DNA of 59,693 nucleotides from Pseudomonadota bacterium (GCA_021848345.1 JAJZUV010000020.1:1-59693), one strand, 5' to 3'; positions 1 through 10,301 are shown, counted from the first letter of the stretch. Made by a program: numbers and translations. The notes: generated by a model from the sequence alone, not told the origin.

Positions 1-538
<538 letters not shown>

Positions 539-807
539 CTCTTCGGCCTTGACTCGGATATGGGGAAACTCCTTATTTTAACCCTGGGTTCATGCCCCTC
601 GATTTGCCGGACGTCAATCCGGTGCGGGGCGGCCGTCGCGGCGCTGCCGGCCTGGCGTTTCAATCCCCTACTGCATATCCGGGTATATCGGGACATCCCG
701 GGGAGGTGCGCGACGCGGCGCTCGTTGTACATTCGTCGGGCGCCCCCCGAGGGGCGCGCGGCCGGCGCCCCGGCTCCGACCGACCGACAGCGATGGGAGA
801 CAACACG

Positions 808-2442
808 ATGATGGGCCTGATGCAGCAGCATTCGCTGCTGATCTCCGGATTGATCGAATTCGCCGCGCGTTTCCATGGTGACACCGAGATCGTCTCGCGG
901 CGCGTGGAGGGCGACCGCCACCGCACCACCTGGGCGCAGGTGCGCGGGCGCGCCATGCGCCTGGCGCACGGGCTGGACGCCTGGGGCCTGGAGCGCGGCG
1001 AGCGCGTGGCCACGCTGGCCTGGAACGGCTATCGGCACCTGGAGCTGTACTACGGCGTATCCGGCAGCGGGCGGGTGCTGCACACGGTCAATCCCCGGCT
1101 GCATCCCGAGCAGATCGCGTGGATCGTCAACCATGCCGAGGACCGGGTGCTGGCCTTCGACATGACCTTCGCCCCCATCATCCAGGCCGTGGCGCCCCGA
1201 TGCCCGGGCGTGCGGCGCTGGGTGGCGCTGTGCGACGCCGGCGCGCTGCCGCCCGAGCTGGAGCGCGCCGTGCCGGGCCTGGTGAGCTACGAGGCCTGGC
1301 TGGCCGAGCAGTCCGACGCGCGGTACGAGTGGCCGGCGCTGGACGAGTCCGAGGCCTCGTCCATGTGCTACACCAGCGGCACCACGGGCAACCCCAAGGC
1401 GGTGCTGTACAGCCACCGCTCGACGGTGCTGCATGCCTGGTCGGCCGCGCTGCCCGACGTCACCGGGCTGTCGGCGCGCGACGCCGTGCTGCCGGTGGTG
1501 CCCATGTTCCACGTCAATGCCTGGGGCGTTCCCTACACGGCGGCGATGATCGGTGCCAAGGTCGTGTTCCCGGGCCCCGCGCTGGACGGCGCCTCGCTGT
1601 TCGAACTGATGGACCAGGAGGACGTGAGCTTCTCCGCCGGCGTGCCCACGGTGTGGCTGGGCCTGCTGGCCAGGATGCAGCAGGAGGGCCGGCGCCCGCG
1701 GTCGCTGAACCGCGTGCTGATCGGCGGATCCGCGGCTCCGATGGCGATGATCCAGGCGTTCCAGGACAACTGGGGAGTCGAGGTGCGCCATGCCTGGGGC
1801 ATGACCGAGATGAGCCCGCTGGGCACCGCGTGTTCCTTCAAGACCAAGCACGCGTCGCTGGACGCGCGGCAGCGCCTGCAGTTGCAGACCTCGCAGGGAC
1901 GCCCGCTGTACGGCGTGGACATGCGCATCGTCGACGCCGCGGGGGCCGAGGTGGCCTGGGACGGCCGCTCCATCGGCGAGCTGCAGGTGCGCGGGCCCTG
2001 GGTGCTGGCGGACTATTACCAGTCGGGCCAGCCCAGTCCGCTGCGCGACGGGTGGTTCCCCACCGGCGACGTGGTGTCCATCGATCCCGACGGCTATATG
2101 CGCATCGTCGACCGCAGCAAGGACGTGATCAAGTCCGGCGGCGAGTGGATCAGTTCCATTGACATCGAGAACGTCGCCATGGCGCACCCCGCGGTGGCGA
2201 TGGCGGCCTGCGTGGCGATTCCCCACCCGAAATGGGACGAGCGTCCGCTGCTGGTGGTGGTGAAGAAGCCAGGTGCCGAGGTCGAGGCGCGCGAGTTGCT
2301 GGAGTTCTACGAAGGCAAGGTGGCCAAGTGGTGGATTCCCGACGACGTGCAGTTCGTCGACGCCATTCCACTGGGCGCCACGGGCAAGATCCTCAAGACC
2401 CGCCTGCGCGAGCAGTTGCTGGAGTTGCGCACCCAGGGGTGA
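808..2442 (+). CDS. Medium/long-chain acyl-CoA ligase (DmdB-like AMP-forming)
   Basis: A 544-residue ANL-superfamily adenylating enzyme, expected to activate a carboxylic acid with ATP and CoA. The phosphate loop YTSGTTGNPK is at about residues 188-197. Further on come the ATP-binding WGMTEMSP segment, the TGD motif (WFPTGD, about 415-420), the hinge RSKDVIKSGGEWIS (about 434-447) and the C-terminal catalytic lysine in GATGKILKT (about 527). The MMGLM...LLISGLIEFAAR opening and the length match the family annotated as medium-chain fatty acid or 3-methylmercaptopropionate CoA ligases. The open frame runs further upstream, but ATG 808 has a GGGAG sequence at good spacing and is the family start. 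The leader holds a 7-bp GC hairpin (740-757). Substrate chain length cannot be read from sequence. Confidence 0.88.
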   Translation: MMGLMQQHSLLISGLIEFAARFHGDTEIVSRRVEGDRHRTTWAQVRGRAMRLAHGLDAWGLERGERVATLAWNGYRHLELYYGVSGSGRVLHTVNPRLHPEQIAWIVNHAEDRVLAFDMTFAPIIQAVAPRCPGVRRWVALCDAGALPPELERAVPGLVSYEAWLAEQSDARYEWPALDESEASSMCYTSGTTGNPKAVLYSHRSTVLHAWSAALPDVTGLSARDAVLPVVPMFHVNAWGVPYTAAMIGAKVVFPGPALDGASLFELMDQEDVSFSAGVPTVWLGLLARMQQEGRRPRSLNRVLIGGSAAPMAMIQAFQDNWGVEVRHAWGMTEMSPLGTACSFKTKHASLDARQRLQLQTSQGRPLYGVDMRIVDAAGAEVAWDGRSIGELQVRGPWVLADYYQSGQPSPLRDGWFPTGDVVSIDPDGYMRIVDRSKDVIKSGGEWISSIDIENVAMAHPAVAMAACVAIPHPKWDERPLLVVVKKPGAEVEARELLEFYEGKVAKWWIPDDVQFVDAIPLGATGKILKTRLREQLLELRTQG

Positions 2443-2527
2443 GCGCCGCGGGGAATGTCCCCGATGCTCCACGGCGCGGGCGGGGCATTGCCCGCGCTGC
2501 GTGCGCAGGCGGCCGACGCTGCGCACA

Positions 2528-5011
2528 ATGCTTCGCATGAGCGATGCACGACTGCCGGCCCTGGATGCCCTTCCCGGTACGCCTTCCCGCGCGCTGCGGT
2601 TGTACGGCGAGGTGCTGGACCAACATGGCGGCGAGGCCGCCTGGAGCGTGCTGGCGCTGCGCGCAGACGAATTCCTGGATGGCTTGTTCGAGCACCAGTT
2701 GCTGGTGCGTCGCGAGCCCGGCTCGAAACCCTGTCCGCCGCGCGGCCTGCTCGGCCGGGGCCTCGATCTGCGCATCGAGCTCGGCCTTCCAGGCGCGGCG
2801 CCCACGGCGCCGCGCTGGCTCCACGGCGTGGTCTCGCAGGCCGCCTGCCTGCACGAGCAGCCGAGCGGAACCTTGTACGCGCTGCGCCTGCGCCCCCAAC
2901 TGGCGCGTGCCCGCCTGCGGGGCCAGTGCCGCGCCTGGCGCGGTCGCAGCGTGCCCGAGGTGCTGCGTGAACTCGTGGCTCCCCTGGGCGTCACGCTGCG
3001 CGAACGCCTGCGCGGTCCCCACGCGCCGCAGGAGTACCTCGTGCAGTTCAACCAGAGCGACTGGGAATTCTTCCTGCGCCTGACCCGTCAATGGGGCATT
3101 CGCTTCTGGTTCGAGCACCGGCGCGGCGCGCACGATCTGGTACTGGCCGATCACGATGGAGCCGCGCTGGAACAGCCGGCCCCGGCGTGGCGCGCCCTCG
3201 GCGTGGGGCTCGCGGGCGAGTGCGAGGATCACGAGAAAACGCAGGGCCGCCCCGAGTTTTCTCGACCCCCACGGGGGGCGGGCTGGGCGCAGCCCGGCCC
3301 TGGGGGTCCTTTTGAATCGCTGCAGGAGCTGCGCCTGGCCCACGGGCCGGACGGTGGGCTCGAGAGCGCCCATGCCTGGGGGCCGGTGCGCGGCGTGGCC
3401 GCCTGCCATCGCCTGCTGCTGCACGACAGCCGGCTGGCGCCGGCGCAGCGGGAGTTCCTGGTGCTGCGCAGCCGGCTGCTCCTGCGCGAAGCGCAGGTCG
3501 AGGCCTGGCCCTGGTCGCCGGCGTCGCCTGACGAGCTCGCTGCGGCCTGCCGCGCCGCGGCGATCGATGCCGACGGCTTCGGCGATGCGGGGCGGCCCTG
3601 GGATTTCCCGCCACCGCGCGGGCGTGTGGTGCACGGCTGGGAACTGCACGACGAGCTGTGGCTGCGACCGGCACGCGGGGCCCTGCAGGCGCGAGCCGGG
3701 AGCCCGCGCCCGCGGGCGCGCGGCCCGCAGTCGGCGGTGGTGGCGCGCTCCGGCGCGACCGCTCCGGCGACGGCCACGCCGCGAGGCGATGTCGACACCG
3801 ATGCGCTGGGGCGGGTGCGCGCTCGCCTGGCCTGGGACCACGCGCCCGAGCTCCCGCGAGACGAGGCGCGAGAGTCGCCCGGCCCGCCGGCCGAGCCCGG
3901 CCCCGCCACCACGCCGTGGATTCGCGTGGCCTCGCCCTGGGCAGGTTGCGAGCTGGGGTGGCTGCAGGTTCCGCGCATCGGCCAGGAGGTATTGCTCGGC
4001 TACCTCGACGGCCAACTGGAGCGCCCGCTGTTGCTGGGCGCGCTGTACCGCGCGCTGCAGCGCCCCCGCTGGGAGCTGCCGCGCAACCGCGTGCTGGGGG
4101 GAATGCGCAGTCGCGAATTGCCGGTGTCGGGGGACGAATCGTCACGGGAACGGCCGGCCGGGGATGGCGAGACCGAGCCGGTCGGCGAGGGCGCGGCGGT
4201 CTTTCCCGTGGGTAGCCAGCTGGTGCTGGACGACACGGCGGCCTGCCTGCACCTGCAGTTGCTGTGCGAGCGACCGTACGCCTCGCTGGCGCTGGGACGC
4301 ATCGCCCGCGTCGAAGGCGAGGCCGGGCGCGGCGAGGTGCGCGGAGTCGGCGGCGAGTTGCACACCGAGGCGCAGGGCTTGCTGCACAGCGTGCAGGGCA
4401 TGCTGCTGGGGACGCACGGACGCGCACCGCACGACGGGGCGGCGGCCGACGCGGCCGAAGCCCTGCGCGGCCTGGAAAGCGCCGCGCGGTGGCGCAGGCA
4501 GGCGCTGGAAGCCGCGCGCGGGGCAGGCCTGGACCTGGAACTCGAGGCGCAGTCGGGCACGAGAGGGTCCGCGCAGGCCTTTCCGCGGGCCGCTCCCGAG
4601 CTGTTGCTGGACGGCGCCGATGGCATCGCGCTGGCCGCTACGCGCCATGGGCAACTGGGCGCCGCGCGGGACCTGGATCTGATGTCCGGTGACCGGCTGG
4701 GCCTGCATGCCGGAGCGGACCTGCTCGCGCTGGCCGCGGCGGGCCTGCGCGTGCACGTGCACCGCATCGGCCTGCGCCTGGCCGCGGCCGCGGGGCCGCT
4801 GCACCTGCACGCCTGCGACGGGCCGCTGCTGGCCGCCGCGCGCGATCGCCTGAGCCTGCGCAGCGCCAGCGACCTTCGCGTGCGCGCCGCGCGGGGCATC
4901 GTGCTGGCGGGCGGGGGCAGCTTCGTGCGCCTGGCCGACGGGGGCATCGACTACGGCAGCCCGGGATCGCTGGCGCAGCGCGGCGCCTCGCCTCGCATGG
5001 TCGGTGCCTGA
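2528..5011 (+). CDS. vgrG: VgrG-like type VI secretion spike protein, divergent and orphan
   Basis: About 827 residues with VgrG architecture. A gp27-like N-terminal half contains the NQSDWEFFLRL...GIRFWFEH segment (the usual family form is close to ESDFAFLSRLLEQEGI). A gp5-like OB fold follows with DALGRVRARLAWDH near residue 425 and PWAG...VPRIGQEVLLGYLDG near 470-494. A C-terminal DUF2345-like beta region near 610-810 ends in LAGGGSFVRLADGGI. VgrG trimers form the puncturing tip of the T6SS tube. No hcp, tss, PAAR, adaptor or effector gene lies nearby, so the gene is an orphan here. Residues about 235-262 are encoded by a palindromic element (separate entry). ATG 2537 is an equally possible start; no clear ribosome binding site is seen. 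Confidence 0.8.
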   Translation: MLRMSDARLPALDALPGTPSRALRLYGEVLDQHGGEAAWSVLALRADEFLDGLFEHQLLVRREPGSKPCPPRGLLGRGLDLRIELGLPGAAPTAPRWLHGVVSQAACLHEQPSGTLYALRLRPQLARARLRGQCRAWRGRSVPEVLRELVAPLGVTLRERLRGPHAPQEYLVQFNQSDWEFFLRLTRQWGIRFWFEHRRGAHDLVLADHDGAALEQPAPAWRALGVGLAGECEDHEKTQGRPEFSRPPRGAGWAQPGPGGPFESLQELRLAHGPDGGLESAHAWGPVRGVAACHRLLLHDSRLAPAQREFLVLRSRLLLREAQVEAWPWSPASPDELAAACRAAAIDADGFGDAGRPWDFPPPRGRVVHGWELHDELWLRPARGALQARAGSPRPRARGPQSAVVARSGATAPATATPRGDVDTDALGRVRARLAWDHAPELPRDEARESPGPPAEPGPATTPWIRVASPWAGCELGWLQVPRIGQEVLLGYLDGQLERPLLLGALYRALQRPRWELPRNRVLGGMRSRELPVSGDESSRERPAGDGETEPVGEGAAVFPVGSQLVLDDTAACLHLQLLCERPYASLALGRIARVEGEAGRGEVRGVGGELHTEAQGLLHSVQGMLLGTHGRAPHDGAAADAAEALRGLESAARWRRQALEAARGAGLDLELEAQSGTRGSAQAFPRAAPELLLDGADGIALAATRHGQLGAARDLDLMSGDRLGLHAGADLLALAAAGLRVHVHRIGLRLAAAAGPLHLHACDGPLLAAARDRLSLRSASDLRVRAARGIVLAGGGSFVRLADGGIDYGSPGSLAQRGASPRMVGA
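3233..3308. repeat. Nested palindromic (REP-like) element inside vgrG
   Basis: Three inverted repeats follow one another inside the coding frame. GAGAAAAC (3233-3240) pairs with GTTTTCTC (3256-3263). GACCCCC (3264-3270) pairs with GGGGGTC (3302-3308). Within that second pair, CGGGCTG (3279-3285) and CAGCCCG (3290-3296) form a 7-bp stem with a 4-base loop. It keeps the reading frame and adds a Gly/Pro/Arg-rich segment (SRPPRGAGWAQPGPGGP). The arrangement resembles intergenic repetitive palindromes. Whether it recurs in the genome cannot be seen from this window. Confidence 0.55.
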
Positions 5012-5156
5012 GGCCCGCGGCAGGGCGGCCGCGTCCGTGATGACCTGATCGCGTGAATGGACACCGAAGCTTGGGGGTGCTGCGTGCGTGGCGCGCAGGT
5101 GCGCGCGGGTTTGCGTTCAATGCCCATTTCCTGCCTCGAAGCGATCGGAGCACACC

Positions 5157-6761
5157 ATGTCGAGTCCCTCTCCCTCCTCGAACGCCGCGCCGCAGCCGGC
5201 GCGCATCAGCACCTGGCAGCTCGCGCTGCTGTCCACCGGCAGCATGATCGGCTCCGGCTGGCTGTTCTCGCCGTTCTACGGGCTGCAGACCGCCGGTGGC
5301 GCGGTGCTGCTGGCCTGGGTGCTCGCGGCGGCGCTGAGCCTGGTGGTCAGCCTGTCCTTCGCGCGCATGTGCAGCGCCTTCCCGGTGGTCGGGGGAACCT
5401 ATCGCCTGCTGGGCATCACCCATCCGCGCAGCACCGCCAACGTGTTCCTCTTCCTCGGCTGGTTGAGCTACGTGGTGTTCCTGCCGCTGGAGGCGCAGTC
5501 CGTGGTGCAGTACCTCGCCTTCTGGTGGCCCGACCTGGTGCGCCATGTGGCGCCCGGGGAAGTGCAGCTGTCGTGGGCCGGGCTGGGCGTCGGAGTGTTG
5601 CTGATCCTGGGCATCACCTGGTTCAACACCCTCCACATCACGCGCGTGGCGCAGGCCAACGCCTGGGTCAGCATGTGGAAGGTGCTGGTGCCCTTGATCG
5701 TGGCGCTGGCGGTGATCGTCCTGCACGGACGGCGCGAACTGTTCATGCAGCACTGGGCCACCGGTCCGCTGGCGCTCGAGCCCGCGATGATGGCGATCAT
5801 CGGCAGCGGCCTGGCCTTCGCCTTCGCCGGGTTCCAGAACGGCCTGATCCTGGCCAACCAGGTGCGCGATCCGCGACGTTCGCTGCCGTTCTCGCTGTAT
5901 CTGCCGCTGCTGCTCGGGATGACCTTGTACATGCTTCTGTCGGTGAGTTTCATGGCCACCACGCCCGCCGGTGCCACGCAGGTCGGCAACGCGGCCGCGC
6001 CGCTGCTGGGCCTGGTGTCGGTGCTCGGCCTGGGGCTGTTGTTGCCCGTGCTGCTGGCCGACGCCGTGATCGCACCCATGGGGACCGCCAACGTGTTCGT
6101 GGCCGTGACCGGGCGCATCCTGTACGCCTGCGGCTTCGAACTGCGTCCGGGCAGCCGGCTCACCCGGCTCAATCTGCACGGAAGTCCGGTGTTCGCGCTG
6201 TGGATCAACGCGGCGGTGGGGCTGTTGTTCCTGCTGCCTTTCCCGACCTGGAAGGAACTGGTGGGCTTCCTGTCGTCGATGGTCGTGTTCACTTTCCTGG
6301 CCGGGCCGGTCAGCCTGCTGGTGCTCGGTCGCGCCGGCTCGCGCATCGGCATCGGCGTGCGCAGCAGCCTGCGCGCGCGCGTGGTGGGCGTCGCCGGCTT
6401 CCTGTGCAGTACCTGGCTGGTGTACTGGGGCGGGCGCCACAACCTGGGCTGGCTGCTGCTGGCGCTGGTGCTGGCGGTGGTCCTGCACGGCTGGCTGGAG
6501 GGGCGCGCCGCCGGGGTGCGCCGCGACCTGCGCGCCAATGCCTACCTGGTGGCCTTCGTGGCCGCGCTGTGCGCGCTGTCATGGGCGCGTCACCTGGAAT
6601 GGCTGAGTTTCCCCTGGGACAACCTGGCCGCGGCGGGCCTGGGGGGGCTGGCCTGCCTGGGCTTCCTGCGTGCGCGCCTGGGGGACGCGCAGATCGAGGC
6701 GCAGGTGCAGCGCATGGCCGACGAGCGGCGCAGCGACGCGATGGCCGCCGCGCGGGGATGA
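5157..6761 (+). CDS. APC-superfamily amino acid permease
   Basis: A 534-residue integral inner-membrane protein with about 12-14 hydrophobic segments. The first helix carries the glycine-rich MIGSGWLFSP motif typical of amino acid-polyamine-organocation transporters, followed by the FPVVGGTYRL segment of the second/third helices (family form close to P.aGG.Y). It probably imports an amino acid with protons; similarity in length and motifs is closest to aspartate:proton-symporter-like members, but the substrate is not determinable. ATG 5157 has GGAG seven bases upstream and gives a short Ser/Pro-rich cytoplasmic tail before the first helix. It stands alone between vgrG and the MBL gene on the same strand. 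Confidence 0.85.
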   Translation: MSSPSPSSNAAPQPARISTWQLALLSTGSMIGSGWLFSPFYGLQTAGGAVLLAWVLAAALSLVVSLSFARMCSAFPVVGGTYRLLGITHPRSTANVFLFLGWLSYVVFLPLEAQSVVQYLAFWWPDLVRHVAPGEVQLSWAGLGVGVLLILGITWFNTLHITRVAQANAWVSMWKVLVPLIVALAVIVLHGRRELFMQHWATGPLALEPAMMAIIGSGLAFAFAGFQNGLILANQVRDPRRSLPFSLYLPLLLGMTLYMLLSVSFMATTPAGATQVGNAAAPLLGLVSVLGLGLLLPVLLADAVIAPMGTANVFVAVTGRILYACGFELRPGSRLTRLNLHGSPVFALWINAAVGLLFLLPFPTWKELVGFLSSMVVFTFLAGPVSLLVLGRAGSRIGIGVRSSLRARVVGVAGFLCSTWLVYWGGRHNLGWLLLALVLAVVLHGWLEGRAAGVRRDLRANAYLVAFVAALCALSWARHLEWLSFPWDNLAAAGLGGLACLGFLRARLGDAQIEAQVQRMADERRSDAMAAARG

Positions 6762-6848
6762 ACCGGACCGGAGCGCGGATGCGGTGTCGGGGAAGAACTC
6801 GGTGGAGTATTTTTCGCGCATCGGCGATACTGCGCGCTACGGAGGGAA

Positions 6849-7757
6849 ATGTCCATGACTCAGGTTCAGGAATCGTCCGCGGCCAGCCAGGGCCGCGCCG
6901 CGGGTCCGCAGGTGCGCAGCTGGTTTCACGCGCCCACGAACACGGTCTGCCACCTGGTGGTGGACCCGCAGACCCGTCACTGCGCGCTGATCGACAGCGT
7001 GCTGGATTTCGACTACGCGTCGGGGCGTACCGGCACCGCCTTCGCCGACGCCATCGTCGACTACGTGCGCGAGCAGGGCCTGCAGCTCGATTGGCTGCTG
7101 GAAACCCATGCCCACGCGGACCACCTCTCGGCCGCGGGTTACCTGCGCGACAAGCTGGGCGGGCGCATCGCCATCGGGGAGCACATCCGCGACGTGCAGA
7201 AGGTGTTTCGCGCGCTGTTCCACGACGAGCGCATCGCGCAGGATGGCCGCCCCTTCGACAAGCTGTTCGCCGATGGCGAGACCTTCGCGATCGGCGAACT
7301 GCAGGCTCGGGTGATGCACACGCCGGGCCATACGCCGGCTTGCGTGGTCTACGTGGTGGGCGATTGCGCCTTCGTCGGCGACACCCTGTTCATGCCCGAC
7401 TACGGTACCGCGCGCTGCGACTTCCCCGGGGGCGACGCCCATGTGCTGTACCGCTCGGTGCGCCGGATCTTCGAACTGCCGGCGCAGACGCGCCTGTACA
7501 TGTGCCACGACTACATGCCCGGCGGGCGCGAGCCGCGCTGGATGTGCACCGTGCAGGAACAGCGCGAGGGCAACGTGCAGATCCATGACGGCGTCGGTGA
7601 GCAGCAGTTCGTCGACTTCCGCAAACAGCGCGACGCCGGCCTGGGCATGCCGGCGCTGATCATGCCGTCCATCCAGGTCAACGTGCGTGCCGGACACTTG
7701 CCCGAGCCCGAGTCCAACGGCGTGAGCTACCTCAAGGTGCCGGTGAACGCGGTGTGA
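6849..7757 (+). CDS. MBL-fold metallo-hydrolase, persulfide dioxygenase/Blh-like
   Basis: A 302-residue metallo-beta-lactamase-fold protein. The metal motif H87-x-H89-x-D91-H92 (THAHADH) and the second-shell HTPGH (157-161) are present, as are VGDTLF and MCHDYMPGG later. The FDYASGRTG opening and THAHADHLSAAGYL are typical of the ETHE1/Blh group of persulfide dioxygenases, which oxidise glutathione persulfide to sulfite with one mononuclear iron; that activity is inferred. The start ATG is preceded by GGAGGGAA, a strong ribosome binding site, and an ATG two codons later is an alternative. It is monocistronic by spacing (87 bp after the permease). Confidence 0.85.
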   Translation: MSMTQVQESSAASQGRAAGPQVRSWFHAPTNTVCHLVVDPQTRHCALIDSVLDFDYASGRTGTAFADAIVDYVREQGLQLDWLLETHAHADHLSAAGYLRDKLGGRIAIGEHIRDVQKVFRALFHDERIAQDGRPFDKLFADGETFAIGELQARVMHTPGHTPACVVYVVGDCAFVGDTLFMPDYGTARCDFPGGDAHVLYRSVRRIFELPAQTRLYMCHDYMPGGREPRWMCTVQEQREGNVQIHDGVGEQQFVDFRKQRDAGLGMPALIMPSIQVNVRAGHLPEPESNGVSYLKVPVNAV

Positions 7758-7850
7758 GGCAGCGGGGCATGCCCCGCGCCCGGCTCGGCAGGGCGCGAAG
7801 GCGGGGGCCGCAGGTCGTAGACTTGCCGGTTTTTCGCATTCGCCGCAGCG

Positions 7851-10301
7851 ATGACCCAGCCCGAAGCCAAGCCCGTATCCACGTCCGCGTCGAAGCCCGA
7901 AGCCGCGGGCACGATGCCCGAATTCGCGTCCCCCGCCGAGCAGCAGGCGAAGATCCTGGCCCAGCTCGGCGCCGAGCTGCAGTTGCGGGTGCCTCAGATC
8001 GCGGCGGCCGTGGAACTGCTGGACGGTGGCGCGACGGTTCCCTTCATCGCCCGCTACCGCAAGGAAGCCACCGGCGGCATGAGCGACGAGCACCTGCGGG
8101 CACTGGAACAGCGCCTGGGCTACCTGCGCGAGCTCGAGCAGCGCAGGGTGGCCATCCTCAAGTCCATCGCGCAGCAGGGCAAGCTCACGCCCGAACTGCA
8201 GCAGGCCATCCAGGCCGCCGAGCAGCGCCAGCAGCTCGAGGACCTGTACCTGCCCTACAAGCCGCGCATGGTCACGCGTGCGCAAAAGGCGCGCGCGGCG
8301 GGGCTGGAGCCGCTGGCCGACCGCCTGTTCGGCGACCCCGCGCTCGATCCGCGTGCCGAGGCGGCCGGCTTCGTGCGCGCGGAAAAGGGCGAGGACGGAT
8401 CGGACTTCACCACCGTCGAGGCCTGCCTGGACGGTGCGCGGGACATCCTGGTCGAACGCTGGGCCGAGGACCCGGCGCTGGTCGGGCCGATGCGCGAATG
8501 GATGTGGGCCTGCGCCGAGTTGCGGTCGCGCCTGCGCGAGGGCAAGGAGCGCGAGGCGGCCAATTTCCAGGACTATTTCGATTACTCCGAGCCGATGGCC
8601 CGCGTGCCCTCGCACCGCGCGCTGGCGGTGTTGCGCGGGCGCGCGCAGGAACTGCTGGACGTGGCGCTGGAACTGCCCGAGGCGCCCGCGGGCGCCGGCG
8701 TGCTCAACGCCGCGCAGCAGCGCATCGCCGCCCACGTGGGCTGGAGCCATGCCGGGCGCGCGGCCGACGATTGGCTGCAGCGCTGCGTGCAATGGGCCTG
8801 GCGCGTGAAATTGTCCTTGTCGCTGGAGCGCGAGCTGCTCGCGCGCCTGCGCGAGCAGGCCGAGGAGCAGGCCATCGCGGTGTTCGGCTCCAATCTGCGG
8901 GACTTGCTGCTGGCCGCGCCGGCCGGCGCGAAGACGGTGATGGGCCTGGACCCCGGCATCCGCACGGGCGTGAAGGTGGCGGTGACCGACGCCACCGGCA
9001 AGGTGCTGGACACCGCCACCATCTATCCCCACGAGCCGCGGCGCGACTGGGAAGGCAGCCTGAAGCGCCTGGGCGAGCTGTGCCGGCGCCACGCGGTGGG
9101 CATCGTCGCCATCGGCAACGGCACCGCCAGCCGCGAGACCTCGCGCCTGGCGGCCGACCTGGCGCGCGCGCATCCCGAGCTGGGCCTGGTGCAGCTGGTG
9201 GTGAGCGAGGCCGGCGCCTCGGTGTACTCGGCCAGCGAACTGGCCACGCGCGAGTTGCCCGAACTGGACGTGAGCCTGCGCGGCGCCGTGTCCATCGCGC
9301 GTCGCGTGCAGGACCCGCTGGCCGAGCTGGTGAAGATCGATCCCAAGAGCATCGGCGTGGGGCAATACCAGCACGACGTGGACCAGACCCTGCTGGCCAG
9401 GCGCCTGGACGCGGTGGTCGAGGACTGCGTGAACCGCGTGGGCGTGGACCTGAACACCGCCTCGCCGGCCCTGCTGGCGCGGGTGGCCGGCCTGAACGCG
9501 CGCATCGCCGAGCAGATCGTGCGCCGGCGCGACCAGGCGGGGGCCTTCCCCAATCGTTCGGCCCTGCTGGAGGTTCCGGGCCTGGGCCCGAAGACCTTCG
9601 AGCAGGCGGCCGGCTTCCTGCGCATCAACGGCGGGGACAATCCGCTGGACCGCTCGGCGGTGCACCCGGAGAGCTACCCGCTGGTGGAACGCATCCTGGC
9701 GGCCGCCGGCCAGCCCATCGAGGTGCTGATGGGCGAGTCCTCGCGCCTGCGCGGGCTGCGCCCGGAGGATTTCGTGGATACGCGCTACGGGCTGTTCACG
9801 GTGCGCGACGTGCTGGGAGAGCTGGAGAAGCCCGGGCGCGATCCGCGCCCGGAGTTCCGCGTGGCGCGCCTGCAGGACGACGTGCAGGACATCGCCGACC
9901 TGCGCCCGGGCATGCGCCTGGAGGGCACGGTGACCAACGTGGCCGCCTTCGGCGCCTTCGTCGACCTGGGCGTGCATTGCGACGGCCTGGTGCACGTGTC
10001 GCAACTGGCCGACCGCTTCGTCAAGGAGCCCTCCGAGGTGGTCAAGGTGGGCGACATCGTGCAGGTCACGGTGGTGGAGGTGGACGTGCAGCGCCAGCGC
10101 ATCGGGCTGAGCATGCGCAAGAACCCGGAAATCGGGGCGGGCGCGGCCAAGGGGGCCAGGCCGGCCAACCCGGCCCCGGCCAACCCGAGCGACAAGGCGC
10201 GCCGCGGGCCGCCCGGGCGCGGCGCCGGACAGGGCGGACAGGCGCGCGGGCAGGTGGAGTCGGCCATGGCCGCGGCCTTCGCGCGCCTGGGCAAGGGCTG
10301 A
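7851..10301 (+). CDS. tex: Tex family RNA-binding transcription accessory protein
   Basis: An 816-residue protein of the usual Tex length. The N-terminal helical region contains ATVPFIARYRKEATGG and LPYKPR. The YqgF/RNase H-like domain is at about 360-450 (VMGLDPGIRTGVKVAVTD). Helix-hairpin-helix motifs lie at about 525-590 (VGVDLNTAS..LLARVAGL and VPGLGPKTFEQAAGFLRI). The C-terminal S1 RNA-binding domain is at about 685-760 (GTVTNVAAFGAFVDLGVHCDGL). A low-complexity Gly/Ala/Pro/Lys tail follows. Tex proteins bind nucleic acid and act with RNA polymerase in transcription fidelity and stress resistance. The gene is likely transcribed alone; ccoI follows after 106 bp containing an FNR-type site. 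Confidence 0.96.
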   Translation: MTQPEAKPVSTSASKPEAAGTMPEFASPAEQQAKILAQLGAELQLRVPQIAAAVELLDGGATVPFIARYRKEATGGMSDEHLRALEQRLGYLRELEQRRVAILKSIAQQGKLTPELQQAIQAAEQRQQLEDLYLPYKPRMVTRAQKARAAGLEPLADRLFGDPALDPRAEAAGFVRAEKGEDGSDFTTVEACLDGARDILVERWAEDPALVGPMREWMWACAELRSRLREGKEREAANFQDYFDYSEPMARVPSHRALAVLRGRAQELLDVALELPEAPAGAGVLNAAQQRIAAHVGWSHAGRAADDWLQRCVQWAWRVKLSLSLERELLARLREQAEEQAIAVFGSNLRDLLLAAPAGAKTVMGLDPGIRTGVKVAVTDATGKVLDTATIYPHEPRRDWEGSLKRLGELCRRHAVGIVAIGNGTASRETSRLAADLARAHPELGLVQLVVSEAGASVYSASELATRELPELDVSLRGAVSIARRVQDPLAELVKIDPKSIGVGQYQHDVDQTLLARRLDAVVEDCVNRVGVDLNTASPALLARVAGLNARIAEQIVRRRDQAGAFPNRSALLEVPGLGPKTFEQAAGFLRINGGDNPLDRSAVHPESYPLVERILAAAGQPIEVLMGESSRLRGLRPEDFVDTRYGLFTVRDVLGELEKPGRDPRPEFRVARLQDDVQDIADLRPGMRLEGTVTNVAAFGAFVDLGVHCDGLVHVSQLADRFVKEPSEVVKVGDIVQVTVVEVDVQRQRIGLSMRKNPEIGAGAAKGARPANPAPANPSDKARRGPPGRGAGQGGQARGQVESAMAAAFARLGKG

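Noticed and set aside
3256..3314. Hairpin followed by CCTTTTG in vgrG considered as a rho-independent terminator
   Set aside because: It lies in the middle of an intact reading frame and the T run is only four bases, so it is treated as a repeat element.
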